From an uncultured Veillonella sp. (lineage in GTDB: Bacteria > Bacillota > Negativicutes > Veillonellales > Veillonellaceae): DNA of 64,000 nucleotides. Positions within the stretch are counted from its first letter, which is position 1. Every line of letters begins with the position of its first letter. The notes under the pieces are model-generated. The model did not search any database. It saw nothing but the letters and a program-made list of their open reading frames with translations, and was not told the DNA's origin. Location of the stretch: positions 1-64,000 of the forward strand of contig CAKPSA010000001.1 in the NCBI GenBank assembly GCA_934183145.1, written 5' to 3'. This document shows positions 28,599-37,504 of this stretch, in pieces. The position numbers and the translations under genes were made by a program.

Positions 28599-31046
28599 TT
28601 AAACCGTTACAACAATATCGTTATCCTTTGCATCTGCTTTAATAGTCTTGCCTGCTATCGCCTCTCCTTTCAAAATGAGATCAGATACGGGGTCCTCAAT
28701 TAAGCGTTGAATAGCGCGTTTTAAAGGACGAGCACCCATAGTAAAATCGGAACCTTCTTTAACGAGCAATTTCATAGCCTCAGGTGTAATTTCTAATTGT
28801 AAATCACGTTCTCCAAGACGTTTTATTACATCACTCATCAAAATAGTTACAATCTTTGTTAAGTCCTCTTCAGTTAATGGATGGAATACAATCATCTCAT
28901 CAATACGATTTAAAAACTCTGGCCTGAAATGACGTTTTACAGCATCCATAACAGACTTCTTAGCCTCCTTAAAATCTATGCCTTTAGTATTTTGTGCATG
29001 AGATTCTACTTTTTTCGGTGCCAAGAATCCTAGTTCTGTAGAGTTCTTATGTAATGCTTTAGCACCTAAGTTACTAGTCATGATGATAACCGTATTTCTA
29101 AAGTCTACGGTTCTACCTTGACTATCTGTAAGTCGGCCATCATCAAGTACTTGTAATAGGATATTAAAGAAATCTGCATGAGCCTTTTCTACTTCATCCA
29201 GCAAAATAACGCTATATGGTTTACGACGTACTACATCAGTGAGTTGACCTCCCTCTTCATATCCTACATATCCAGGAGGTGCTCCAACTAGACGAGAAAC
29301 AGTATGCTTTTCCATATATTCAGACATATCAAGTCGAATCATAGCAGATTCATCGCCGAACAAGGAGGATGCAAGAGCTCTTGCTAATTCAGTTTTACCA
29401 ACCCCTGTTGGTCCAAGGAATAGGAATGAACCAATAGGACGTTTTGGATCCTTTAATCCAGCCCTTGCACGGCGCACAGCTTTCGCTACAGCTGTAACAG
29501 CATCATCTTGACCGATGACACGTTTATGTAACTCATCTTCTAAATGAAGTAAGGTTTCTGATTCTTCTTCTCCAATTTTGGCCACAGGAATCCCCGTCCA
29601 CTGAGCTACTACTGCTGCAATATCTTCTTCTGTAACTATTAGTTTTTGATCACTTGCTTCTTTAGCTACGGATTTTTTATCATCGATTTCTTTAACTAGA
29701 GCTTGCTCTTCATCTCGAAGCTTAGCTGCCTTTTCAAAATCTTGTGATGTGACAGCCGCTTCTTTTTCCTTCTTAACCGTATTGAGTCTGTCTTCTAAAG
29801 CTTTAACATCTGGTGCCGCCGAAAATACCTTCATACGGACCTTAGATGCAGCCTCATCAACCACATCAATAGCTTTATCAGGCAAAAATCGATCTGTAAT
29901 ATATCTACTAGATAAAGTAACAGCAGCTTTTAATGCTTCATCTGTAATTTTAGCCTTATGGAACGCTTCATAACGATCTCGTAAGCCTTTCAAGATTTCA
30001 AGAGCATCCTCTTCATTAGGCTCACCTACTTGAACGGGTTGAAAACGACGCTCTAAAGCAGAATCTTTTTCAATATGCTTTTTATATTCATCAAGTGTGG
30101 TAGCGCCAATAACTTGGAATTCACCGCGTGCCAAGGCTGGTTTCAAGATATTTGCCGCATCCATAGCGCCTTCAGTGGCACCTGCTCCAACTAATGTGTG
30201 AATTTCATCAATGAAGATAATCATATCATCATGTTTTTGCACTTCATCGATTGCTTTTTTCAAACGCTCTTCAAATTCTCCACGATATTTTGCACCAGCT
30301 AACATGGAGCTAATGCTAAGGGAAATAATACGCTTATTGCGTAAAATCTCTGGTACATTGCCGTTGACAATATGTTGCGCTAAGCCTTCAGCAATAGCTG
30401 TCTTACCTACACCAGGCTCACCAATAAGAACTGGATTATTTTTAGTTCTACGGCTAAGAATTTGGATAATACGTTGAATTTCTGTATCACGGCCAATAAC
30501 AGGATCAATTTTACCTTGTTTTGCCGACTCATTTAAGTCCGTACCGAAATCAGCTAAATCACCTAAATCGCTATTATTATTGGAGCTATCTTGACCACTA
30601 TGATCACCATTTGTACTAGAGCCAAGAATATGACGAATCGCTTCTACTATATCATCGGTACGAATATTCATAACCCGTAAAATACCAACCGCAACACCAC
30701 CACCGTCGCTCAGTAATCCTAAGAGAATATGCTCAGTGCCAACATAATTATGCTTCATACGATTAGCTATTTGAACAGCTAGCTCAAGTACATGCTTAAC
30801 GCGAGGGGTCATATATATGGATGTTACTTTTTTATTACCGCGCCCCACTTGTTCTTCTACAGCTTCAAAAATATCTTCTGTAACGATACCAAGCTCTTCT
30901 AAAGCCTTTGCAGCAACACCATTTTTAACCTTTGTAAGGCCGATGAGTACGTGTTCAGTGCCTACATAGTCATGTCCCAATTCCAATGCTGCCTCTTGAG
31001 CAAAGGAAAGAACACGCTGTGCATCATCTGTAAATCGTTGCATCAT
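28599..31046 (-). CDS. clpC: ATP-dependent Clp protease ATPase subunit ClpC
   Basis: Hsp100 unfoldase of 815 aa that feeds ClpP. It has duplicated N-terminal Clp_N repeats (1-145), a first AAA+ module with GEPGVGKTA, a middle domain containing a UVR motif ([13 protein letters not shown]) that interacts with McsB/MecA-type adaptors, a second AAA+ module with GPTGVGKTE, and the ClpP-docking region. It is the last gene of ctsR-mcsA-mcsB-clpC. clpP is not in the window. Confidence 0.97.
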   Translation of the reverse strand: MMQRFTDDAQRVLSFAQEAALELGHDYVGTEHVLIGLTKVKNGVAAKALEELGIVTEDIFEAVEEQVGRGNKKVTSIYMTPRVKHVLELAVQIANRMKHNYVGTEHILLGLLSDGGGVAVGILRVMNIRTDDIVEAIRHILGSSTNGDHSGQDSSNNNSDLGDLADFGTDLNESAKQGKIDPVIGRDTEIQRIIQILSRRTKNNPVLIGEPGVGKTAIAEGLAQHIVNGNVPEILRNKRIISLSISSMLAGAKYRGEFEERLKKAIDEVQKHDDMIIFIDEIHTLVGAGATEGAMDAANILKPALARGEFQVIGATTLDEYKKHIEKDSALERRFQPVQVGEPNEEDALEILKGLRDRYEAFHKAKITDEALKAAVTLSSRYITDRFLPDKAIDVVDEAASKVRMKVFSAAPDVKALEDRLNTVKKEKEAAVTSQDFEKAAKLRDEEQALVKEIDDKKSVAKEASDQKLIVTEEDIAAVVAQWTGIPVAKIGEEESETLLHLEDELHKRVIGQDDAVTAVAKAVRRARAGLKDPKRPIGSFLFLGPTGVGKTELARALASSLFGDESAMIRLDMSEYMEKHTVSRLVGAPPGYVGYEEGGQLTDVVRRKPYSVILLDEVEKAHADFFNILLQVLDDGRLTDSQGRTVDFRNTVIIMTSNLGAKALHKNSTELGFLAPKKVESHAQNTKGIDFKEAKKSVMDAVKRHFRPEFLNRIDEMIVFHPLTEEDLTKIVTILMSDVIKRLGERDLQLEITPEAMKLLVKEGSDFTMGARPLKRAIQRLIEDPVSDLILKGEAIAGKTIKADAKDNDIVVTV

Positions 31047-31156
31047 AATATCACCTCATCTATCTATGTAAATTGTAATTATTTCTCTTCAAATATATGT
31101 AAACAATGGTAGACTATACCATTGGAATAGCTATTAACTAAACAAACAAATTTATA

Positions 31157-32218
31157 TTAATGTGAAAGCTTTTGACGAATTACCTTCGCCCTATAGCTAT
31201 CACGCTCGATGTCAGTTAGATTTTCATTCCTTGCATATTTTGAAAGGAAATTAGGTCTAGTTATGGCAATCAGCTCATTAAATGAATCCTTGCCCCATGG
31301 AGGTAAAATCTCTAAATCAACGCCTAATTGGATATTACTAAGCTTTGTTAATGCCTCTTTGCCATTTACACGGCGAGCATATTGTAAAACGCCATAAGAG
31401 CGCCAAAGTACATCTTCTAAACCTTCTTTATCATTATGTAATAAGGACTGTCTAGATTTCCGCTCCTCCGCAATAATGCCTTCTACAATCTTCGTCAATT
31501 GCTCGATAGTATCCTCTTCACTGACCCCCATAGTACGTTGATTTGAGATTTGATATATGTTCCCTAAAGCTTCGGAACCTTCCCCATATAATCCACGTAC
31601 AGAGTAGCCCAATTGGATAATGCTACGAATAAGGCGTGTAATGCGTCCAGATATGGTCAATGCTGGTAAATGTAGCATTACAGATGCTCGTAAACCTGTG
31701 CCTACATTTGTAGGACAAGCTGTTAAATAACCAAAACGCTCATCAAAAGCATACGGATATTTTGCTTCTATAGCCTTATCGATTGTTAGCGCATGTTCAT
31801 AAGATTCATGTAATCGCAATCCAGAAGCCATAGATTGTATCCGCAAGTGATCTTCTTCATTCACCATAATCACGATAGATGCATCATCAGATACTACTAA
31901 ATTGCGATATGGGAGCTTCTCCTCTAAGGCAGGACTCATCAAATGTTTTTCAACTAATATGGCGCGTTCACGCTCACTTAATTGCTCAAGATTGATATTG
32001 GAGTATTGATGTCCATCTGCTTCTTTTAAAGGTTGAAGCAAGCCTCTAGAAATAGTATTTACTTTTTCTAAAGATGACAGGTCATTACGATTTGTAAACA
32101 ATATACCATCAAAGTTCCTAGCCAATCGAATACGACTAGAAATGACAATATGATCCGTTGCATCCGTATCGAGTTGTAGCCATGGGCTTAAAGGAGAAGC
32201 TAATATAGTATCTAACAT
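31157..32218 (-). CDS. mcsB: Protein-arginine kinase McsB
   Basis: Phosphagen-kinase-related enzyme of 353 aa that phosphorylates arginine residues, marking proteins for ClpCP and inactivating CtsR. Visible motifs are ISSRIRLARNFDG, the nucleotide-binding VMVNEEDHLRIQSM and LTACPTNVGTGLRASVMLHLP with the conserved Cys, and RGLYGEGSEALGNIYQISNQ. It follows mcsA by 12 bases. A gap of about 110 bases without a clear signal separates it from clpC. Confidence 0.96.
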   Translation of the reverse strand: MLDTILASPLSPWLQLDTDATDHIVISSRIRLARNFDGILFTNRNDLSSLEKVNTISRGLLQPLKEADGHQYSNINLEQLSERERAILVEKHLMSPALEEKLPYRNLVVSDDASIVIMVNEEDHLRIQSMASGLRLHESYEHALTIDKAIEAKYPYAFDERFGYLTACPTNVGTGLRASVMLHLPALTISGRITRLIRSIIQLGYSVRGLYGEGSEALGNIYQISNQRTMGVSEEDTIEQLTKIVEGIIAEERKSRQSLLHNDKEGLEDVLWRSYGVLQYARRVNGKEALTKLSNIQLGVDLEILPPWGKDSFNELIAITRPNFLSKYARNENLTDIERDSYRAKVIRQKLSH

Positions 32219-32230
32219 AATAAGAACCTC

Positions 32231-32770
32231 CTATTCTTTATCGCCACCAATGATGGCTTCTAATTCTTTTATTTTATCTCTTAAGATAGCTGCATCCTCA
32301 AAGTTCTCAGTTTGAATTGCTGAATCCAGTTGATGACGCAACCTCTTTAGTTCATACTTTGCTTTAAATACATTATGACCATGACTTGGAACAGTTCCCT
32401 CATATTCAGAACTACCTTGTAAACGTTGTAATAACGGTTTTATTTCACTAGCAAAGGTTTCATAACATCTATCACAACCAAACTTGCCTACCCGATTAAA
32501 CTCATCATAGGTAATGCCACATTGAGGACAACGTTTAGATTGATGAGATTTTAATAAATTATCAGGATAGACCATATTTTTAAAGAAATCATTGGTAAAA
32601 AAGCTATCATCCCACATATCATTCATAAAAGAACTATAGGGAGATAATTTTCCTTCTTGCTGTAGTGCTGTAGCACAAGTATTACACAAATGTTGTTCCG
32701 TCTTCTGATTATTTACAATATTTGTCATATGGATGGTAGCTTCATTTTTATGGCAATGATCACATATCAC
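32231..32770 (-). CDS. mcsA: McsA, zinc-binding activator of McsB
   Basis: 179 aa with paired CxxC motifs (CDHCHKNEA, CNTCA and CPQCGITYDEFNRVGKFGCDRCY) and a C-terminal UVR motif (LRDKIKELEAII). Firmicute McsA activates the McsB kinase and responds to metal and thiol stress. It lies between ctsR (6 bases) and mcsB (12 bases). Confidence 0.94.
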   Translation of the reverse strand: MICDHCHKNEATIHMTNIVNNQKTEQHLCNTCATALQQEGKLSPYSSFMNDMWDDSFFTNDFFKNMVYPDNLLKSHQSKRCPQCGITYDEFNRVGKFGCDRCYETFASEIKPLLQRLQGSSEYEGTVPSHGHNVFKAKYELKRLRHQLDSAIQTENFEDAAILRDKIKELEAIIGGDKE

Positions 32771-32776
32771 TGATCA

Positions 32777-33256
32777 TCACTCCTTCCGTAGTGTATCCAC
32801 CATTGTTGCGTATAGCTCACGAATTGCATCATTACGATGTTCAATATCCGTATTTTCAATCAATGTAGCAAAAGAATTGTGCATTAATTGAGCTTCACGA
32901 CGAGTAATTTTTTCTGCTTGTAGCAATTGGAACAAGGATTGGTCTACATCTTTTATATCAATTAAACGATCTACTGTATTTTGACCTTCATAAATACGAT
33001 AGGTTGTTACAGCTGGTAGAGAATCAGAACTTTCTGGATTTAATTTTGTAATTCGAATATATCCACCTAGACCACGTCTTGATTCAACATCAAAACCACG
33101 CTCATTAGAAAAACGTGTACTTAGTACATAACTAATTTGCGAAGGTGCACAATCTAATTCATCAGCTAATTCATTACGCTTTAAAATTAATTTCTCTTGT
33201 TCTTCACGCATACGATCCAATATAAACTTTTCTATTTTATCAGCTATCATACTCAT
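32777..33256 (-). CDS. ctsR: Transcriptional repressor CtsR
   Basis: Winged-HTH repressor of class III heat-shock genes, 159 aa. The DNA-binding region is LADELDCAPSQISYVLSTRF, with the glycine-rich wing ESRRGLGGYIRI. The C-terminal half is the dimer domain recognised by McsB. The ATG at 33256 has AGAGGTG upstream; a GTG three codons earlier overlaps that ribosome-binding site. It is the first gene of its operon and is likely autoregulated through GTCAAA repeats in its promoter. Confidence 0.95.
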   Translation of the reverse strand: MSMIADKIEKFILDRMREEQEKLILKRNELADELDCAPSQISYVLSTRFSNERGFDVESRRGLGGYIRITKLNPESSDSLPAVTTYRIYEGQNTVDRLIDIKDVDQSLFQLLQAEKITRREAQLMHNSFATLIENTDIEHRNDAIRELYATMVDTLRKE

Positions 33257-33319
33257 AAAAAACACCTCTTTAACATTTTATTTAATATATATTTGACTAT
33301 TTGTTTTTTACATATATCT

Positions 33320-33348
33320 ATTATATTTGACTTTTTGACTTTAGTCAA
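33320..33348 (-). promoter_or_regulatory. Promoter of the ctsR operon
   Basis: TTGACT, 17-bp spacer, TATAAT. The spacer consists of two GTCAAA units, so repressor binding would overlap the polymerase site. Confidence 0.85.
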
Positions 33349-33386
33349 TATAAAGGTCAAATATATTACACTATACATTTGACCTT
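33326..33386. promoter_or_regulatory. Cluster of CtsR-like GTCAAA heptamers
   Basis: AGTCAAA occurs twice in tandem on the minus strand (33326-33340), AGTCAAT and GGTCAAA occur on the plus strand (33343-33361), and GGTCAAA occurs on the minus strand at 33379-33385. The known CtsR box is two direct heptamers starting 10 bp apart; here the tandem pair is 8 bp apart. The cluster lies between two divergent promoters. Confidence 0.65.
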
Positions 33387-33405
33387 TTAATACATCCTTC
33401 TATGA

Positions 33406-33435
33406 TTGGACTTAATCCTAAATTCTAGGTATAAT
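33406..33435 (+). promoter_or_regulatory. Promoter of the SpeD-like gene
   Basis: TTGGAC, 18-bp spacer, TATAAT. Its start point would lie near 33442, downstream of the first in-frame Met codon, which supports the shorter protein. Confidence 0.75.
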
Positions 33436-33470
33436 AAATGAGATATATTTTTATGAAAGAAGGTGTTGTT

Positions 33471-33977
33471 ATGGCAGAAGCATTAGGACAAGAACTTTTA
33501 ATTGATTTATATTCCTGCGATGAAGATGCAATCTCATCCGCTACAGCTGTACAAGAAAGTGTAGCAACTGCATTTGATTTAGCTGACCTTGATGTTGATG
33601 AAATCAGTTGTCAAGTTATGGACGAGGAGATTGCCCTCCTATCTGTTGCACCAGGCTTTCACTTTACGTTGCACACATATCCTGCTCTAGGCTATGTTGC
33701 TGTTGATTTGTATTCTTTTGAGCAATCCTTACCGCTTACATTGATTATGAAAGCGTTGCGTAAATCTTTCAGAGCTGAAAAGGTAAAAGCAACAAGTGTA
33801 CAACGTGGCGACTTTGGTAACGAACGTGATATGAAACCACGTCGCAAAACTAAAATTACTACACTTGGTCGTGTCTCTCGCACACGTATCCAACTAAAAC
33901 AAACAGGCGGCAAGTTGAAAAAACAAAGTGCTAAGGTTATCAAAACATTAGCTAAAAAAAGCGGCCTAAAAAAATAA
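33471..33977 (+). CDS. S-adenosylmethionine decarboxylase-like protein lacking the pyruvoyl serine
   Basis: 168 aa, the only plus-strand gene. Residues 1-115 follow the SpeD fold: GQELLIDLYSCDED, then HFTLHTYPALGYVAVDLYSF, then the RAEKV end. Counted against Thermotoga SpeD as I recall it, the pyruvoyl-forming Ser63 is Phe63 and the catalytic Cys83 is Phe83, while His68 is kept. Self-cleavage and AdoMet decarboxylation are therefore not expected. Residues 121-168 form an extra Lys/Arg-rich tail. AAGAAGGTG precedes the ATG at 33471. The function is unknown; a polyamine- or nucleic-acid-binding role is only a guess. Confidence 0.75.
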   Translation: MAEALGQELLIDLYSCDEDAISSATAVQESVATAFDLADLDVDEISCQVMDEEIALLSVAPGFHFTLHTYPALGYVAVDLYSFEQSLPLTLIMKALRKSFRAEKVKATSVQRGDFGNERDMKPRRKTKITTLGRVSRTRIQLKQTGGKLKKQSAKVIKTLAKKSGLKK

Positions 33978-33980
33978 CAC

Positions 33981-34010
33981 AAAAGGACTAACCTATTGGT
34001 TAGTCCTTTT
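33981..34010. terminator. Bidirectional terminator after the SpeD-like gene
   Basis: Thirteen-bp stem AAAAGGACTAACC / GGTTAGTCCTTTT with a 4-nt loop. U-runs are available in both directions. Confidence 0.88.
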
Positions 34011-34023
34011 GTAGATAGATGCC

Positions 34024-34054
34024 AAAGGGCTAGAGGAAATTCCTCTAGCCCTTT
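34024..34054. terminator. Second hairpin between convergent genes
   Basis: AAAGGGCTAGAGGA / TCCTCTAGCCCTTT stem. With the neighbouring hairpin it separates the convergent SpeD-like and HAD genes; this one best serves the minus-strand suf operon. Confidence 0.82.
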
Positions 34055-34081
34055 TAAGGTTGATATTTTATTTATGATAGA

Positions 34082-34765
34082 TTATCTACGAACCATCATT
34101 TCTTCAAGGTCGAGAACATCAGCAATTTCATCAACGTCGTCACAAATGTATTCTGCATCGGCTTCTTTTAGTTCAGCTTCTGTACCATAACCATAGGTAA
34201 CACCGATAGAGATACAGCCAAGTTCATTAGCTGCCTCTACATCATACTTACGATCGCCTACCATAAAGGCTAAACGTCGACCGTTATCATCGGTCAATGG
34301 ATTACCACAAAGCTTAAGAGCCTTTTCAAGAATCTCTTTCTTGTGCAATAAACCAGATTCGTAATTGGCACCAACAATGACATCAAAGTATGGTGTCAAT
34401 TCAAAGTGATCTAAAATATCCTTAGCATAATGTTCTGGTTTTGCAGTAGCTACAGCTATGGTGTATTGTTCAGTTTTACATTTTGCTAATAGGTCTACAA
34501 TATTCGGATATACTTGATTTTCAAATTTACCGATATTACCATATCGTTCACGGAATTTAAAGTATGTTTCTTCCGCTTGCTCAAAGGTCAAACCACAATG
34601 TTCTTGGAACGCATCTACCAATGGTGGTCCTAAAAACAATTGTAAAGTTTCTTCATCTGGTACATCATAACCGAAATGTTCTAAAGCAAATTTAATACTT
34701 TTAAGAATACCCTCTTGAGAGTCAGTTAAAGTTCCATCTAAATCAAATAATATAGTTTTCTTCAT
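34082..34765 (-). CDS. HAD-family hydrolase, phosphoglycolate phosphatase-like
   Basis: 227 aa. HAD motif I is LFDLDGTLTDS with the nucleophile and acid aspartates, motif II is VATAKPEH, and motifs III/IV are HKKEILEKAL and MVGDRKYDVEAANELG. A helical cap of type C1 lies between. The family removes phosphate from small metabolites; the substrate is not predictable. It follows sufU by one base, so it is the last gene of the suf transcription unit, possibly only through position. Confidence 0.88.
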   Translation of the reverse strand: MKKTILFDLDGTLTDSQEGILKSIKFALEHFGYDVPDEETLQLFLGPPLVDAFQEHCGLTFEQAEETYFKFRERYGNIGKFENQVYPNIVDLLAKCKTEQYTIAVATAKPEHYAKDILDHFELTPYFDVIVGANYESGLLHKKEILEKALKLCGNPLTDDNGRRLAFMVGDRKYDVEAANELGCISIGVTYGYGTEAELKEADAEYICDDVDEIADVLDLEEMMVRR

Positions 34766-34766
34766 A

Positions 34767-35192
34767 TTATTTCTTTAAAGCCTCTTTCAATGTATGCCAT
34801 GCAAGAACCGCACATTTTACACGTGCTGGCATGTTAGAAATATTTTGTAGTGCCATAGCATCTTCTAATTCTTCTAACTCATTTTCATCAGTAATTTCTT
34901 TTTTGATCATACCTAAGAAAATTTCTACCAAACGGAGAGCTTCCTCAACAGATTTGCCCTTGATAATATCAATCATCATAGATGCAGATGCTTGGCTAAT
35001 AGCACAGCCAGAGCCTGTATAAGCAGCATCTTTAATAATGCCATCTTCCACATTGAGTTGTAACGTTAGATCATCACCGCAACTTGGGTTATGGCCATGC
35101 TCAGAATTTGTAAAATGAGCTAATTCATGTTTATTACGCTTATCTTGGTTATGCTCCAAAATAAGTTCCGTATATAATTGATCCATTTCCAT
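34767..35192 (-). CDS. sufU: Fe-S cluster assembly sulfurtransferase/scaffold SufU
   Basis: IscU-like protein of 141 aa that accepts sulfur from SufS in Gram-positive SUF systems. The zinc/cysteine ligands are in NPSCGDDLTL, GSGCAISQAS and VKCAVLAW, and the insertion between the second and third cysteines marks it as SufU rather than IscU. It follows sufS by 14 bases. Confidence 0.95.
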   Translation of the reverse strand: MEMDQLYTELILEHNQDKRNKHELAHFTNSEHGHNPSCGDDLTLQLNVEDGIIKDAAYTGSGCAISQASASMMIDIIKGKSVEEALRLVEIFLGMIKKEITDENELEELEDAMALQNISNMPARVKCAVLAWHTLKEALKK

Positions 35193-35206
35193 TGATGGTA
35201 AATCTC

Positions 35207-36436
35207 CTAATCTTTAAAACCCATTACTGAACGAACTGTCTTCAATACTTCAAGGAACGCATCTAAATCTTCTTTACGAGTATATAAGTACATACTTAAA
35301 CGAGTAGAAGCAGACACATTGTAAAATGCACCTAGTGGTTGTGCACAATGGTGACCAGAACGAACGCAAATACCTTTAGAATCTAAAATTGTAGCTACGT
35401 CATGAGGATGTACATCATCTACAGTGAACGCGATTACACCATGTTTTTCCTTAGGGTTTTGGGAACCAATCACGTGAACATGTGGCAACGCAACAATTTT
35501 AGGAAGAATATACGCTACTAATTCCTCTTCATAAGCCTCAATAGCATCCATGCCAAAAGATTCTAAATAATCAATAGCAGCATGTAAGGAAACAGCACCA
35601 TCCGCATTTGGAGTACCAGCTTCGAATTTATATGGAAGCTCATTGAATGTAGCAGTTTGTTCTTTTACATATTCAATCATGTCCCCACCCAATAAGAATG
35701 GAGGCATAGCTTCTAATAATTCACGTTTACCATAGAGTACACCAATACCTTGGGATGCACACATTTTATGACCAGAGAACACGAAGAAATCACAGTCTAA
35801 TTCTTGAACGTCAATTTTTTTATGAGGTGTAGATTGAGCACCATCTAGAACTACTATAGCACCTACGGAGTGTGCTTTTTCAGTTAATTCTTTAACAGGG
35901 AACTCCATACCAAGTACATTACTAACATGTGCGAAGGCAACAATTTTAGTGGATTCATCAATTTTATCGATTTCTCCATCTTTTAAATGGCCATGTTCAT
36001 CAAGGTACATATATTCTAAGGTGGCCCCTGTTTGTTCTGCCACATATTGCCATGTTACAAGATTCGCATGATGTTCAGCAACAGTAATGACAATCTTGTC
36101 GCCTTTTTTCACATTATGAAGACCATAGCTGTGGGCAATCAAGTTCATAGATTCCGTACTATTACGTGTAAACACGACTTCTTCACGTTCGCGAGCATTG
36201 ATAAATTCAACTACGCGATCCCGTGCATTTTCATAGTCTTCAGATGCTTCGATAGCCAAAATATGAGAACCACGATGTGGATTACCATTACGTTGTGTCA
36301 TATGTTCCACAACACGGTCAATTACGGACTGTGGAATTTGTGCAGTAGCACCGCTATCTAAATAGATAACGCGGTGCCCATTATGCTCTTTATGTAATAT
36401 AGGAAAGTCTTTGTATGCTTCTGCAATTGGTCTCAT
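35207..36436 (-). CDS. sufS: Cysteine desulfurase SufS
   Basis: PLP enzyme of 409 aa that takes sulfur from cysteine. The PLP lysine lies in FFVFSGHKMCASQGIGVLYG. The catalytic cysteine loop is CVRSGHHCAQPLG. The N-terminal YLDSGATAQIPQSV and HRGSHILA are typical of the group II SufS/CsdA branch. It lies between sufD and sufU in the Firmicute order sufCBDSU-like operon and should hand persulfide to SufU. Confidence 0.96.
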   Translation of the reverse strand: MRPIAEAYKDFPILHKEHNGHRVIYLDSGATAQIPQSVIDRVVEHMTQRNGNPHRGSHILAIEASEDYENARDRVVEFINAREREEVVFTRNSTESMNLIAHSYGLHNVKKGDKIVITVAEHHANLVTWQYVAEQTGATLEYMYLDEHGHLKDGEIDKIDESTKIVAFAHVSNVLGMEFPVKELTEKAHSVGAIVVLDGAQSTPHKKIDVQELDCDFFVFSGHKMCASQGIGVLYGKRELLEAMPPFLLGGDMIEYVKEQTATFNELPYKFEAGTPNADGAVSLHAAIDYLESFGMDAIEAYEEELVAYILPKIVALPHVHVIGSQNPKEKHGVIAFTVDDVHPHDVATILDSKGICVRSGHHCAQPLGAFYNVSASTRLSMYLYTRKEDLDAFLEVLKTVRSVMGFKD

Positions 36437-36448
36437 AAAAACGCCTCT

Positions 36449-37495
36449 TTAAATTTTATTACGTACAGCTGCTAACGCCGCTTCTTCAATCGTTTCATCA
36501 CCAATGCGATCAATAATAGGTCGAATCATAGATTCAACAATAATATGTTTTGCTTCTACTTCACTAAAGCCACGGCTCATGATATAGAACAATTTATTAT
36601 GATCAATTTGGCCTGCACTTGCTGCATGGTTACCAACTACATTATCTTCTTTACACAATAAGAGTGGTAAAGAAATAGATTTTACTGTAGGGTCCAACAA
36701 TAAGCAAGTATCTTCTTCCGCACCTTCAGCTGCAGTTGCGCCATGAAGGAAATCAAGGGTACCGCGGAAGGATTTTTTAGAATTACCACTAAGAGCACCT
36801 AAGGTATGAATATCACTGAAGGATTTTTTACCACCATGGCTCATAACCATAGAGATATCAAATTTTTGCTCTTTATTACCAAGATAAGCAATGTCATGAA
36901 CCATACGAGATTCTTGACCTACTAAATCATGATAGTAATTCAAGATGTTTTCACTACCACCAATTTCAATATTGATGTATTCTACATCTGCTTTATCTTC
37001 TAATTTAGTATATCGATGCTCGATATGTTGTACATGTTCAGGTAAAAGATTTACCTTTTTCACTACAACTTTACCAGTTTCTTTAACATCGTATTCGTTT
37101 AAATAGCTTACATTCGTGAGTGCCTCACCAGAACCAGTTACATAGAATTGTACTTCTAATTCAGCACCTTCACCAACGATAAATTGGAAACGGTTTGCTA
37201 CGCGAGCATTAGCATCAATGCGGATACCTACAACTTCTTTCGCCTTAGCAGGTACATTGATAGCATAACCTTCCGCTTTTTCCACTAATACTTGAACAGC
37301 TTCTTTATTGGCACCTTCATAATTACCATCTAGCAATGCTGCACCAGCAGGTAATGGTGAAAGTATATTTTTATTCGCTTCCACAGCGATGGATTGTACC
37401 GCTACATCTTCTCCAGCTAGAGAGCTTACAGTATGATTAACGCGTAACCATCTGAATGTCGGTCTAGGGAGTTCATTAAATAGTAATTCGCTCAT
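36449..37495 (-). CDS. sufD: Fe-S cluster assembly protein SufD
   Basis: Right-handed beta-helix subunit of the SufBCD scaffold, 348 aa, shorter than the roughly 430-aa Bacillus SufD and reduced mainly at the N-terminus. The conserved C-terminal block DNVVGNHAASAGQIDHNKLFYIMSRGFSE, with the conserved histidine, is present, followed by the SufC-binding helices. It follows sufB by nine bases. Confidence 0.93.
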   Translation of the reverse strand: MSELLFNELPRPTFRWLRVNHTVSSLAGEDVAVQSIAVEANKNILSPLPAGAALLDGNYEGANKEAVQVLVEKAEGYAINVPAKAKEVVGIRIDANARVANRFQFIVGEGAELEVQFYVTGSGEALTNVSYLNEYDVKETGKVVVKKVNLLPEHVQHIEHRYTKLEDKADVEYINIEIGGSENILNYYHDLVGQESRMVHDIAYLGNKEQKFDISMVMSHGGKKSFSDIHTLGALSGNSKKSFRGTLDFLHGATAAEGAEEDTCLLLDPTVKSISLPLLLCKEDNVVGNHAASAGQIDHNKLFYIMSRGFSEVEAKHIIVESMIRPIIDRIGDETIEEAALAAVRNKI

Positions 37496-37504
37496 AATTC
37501 CTCC

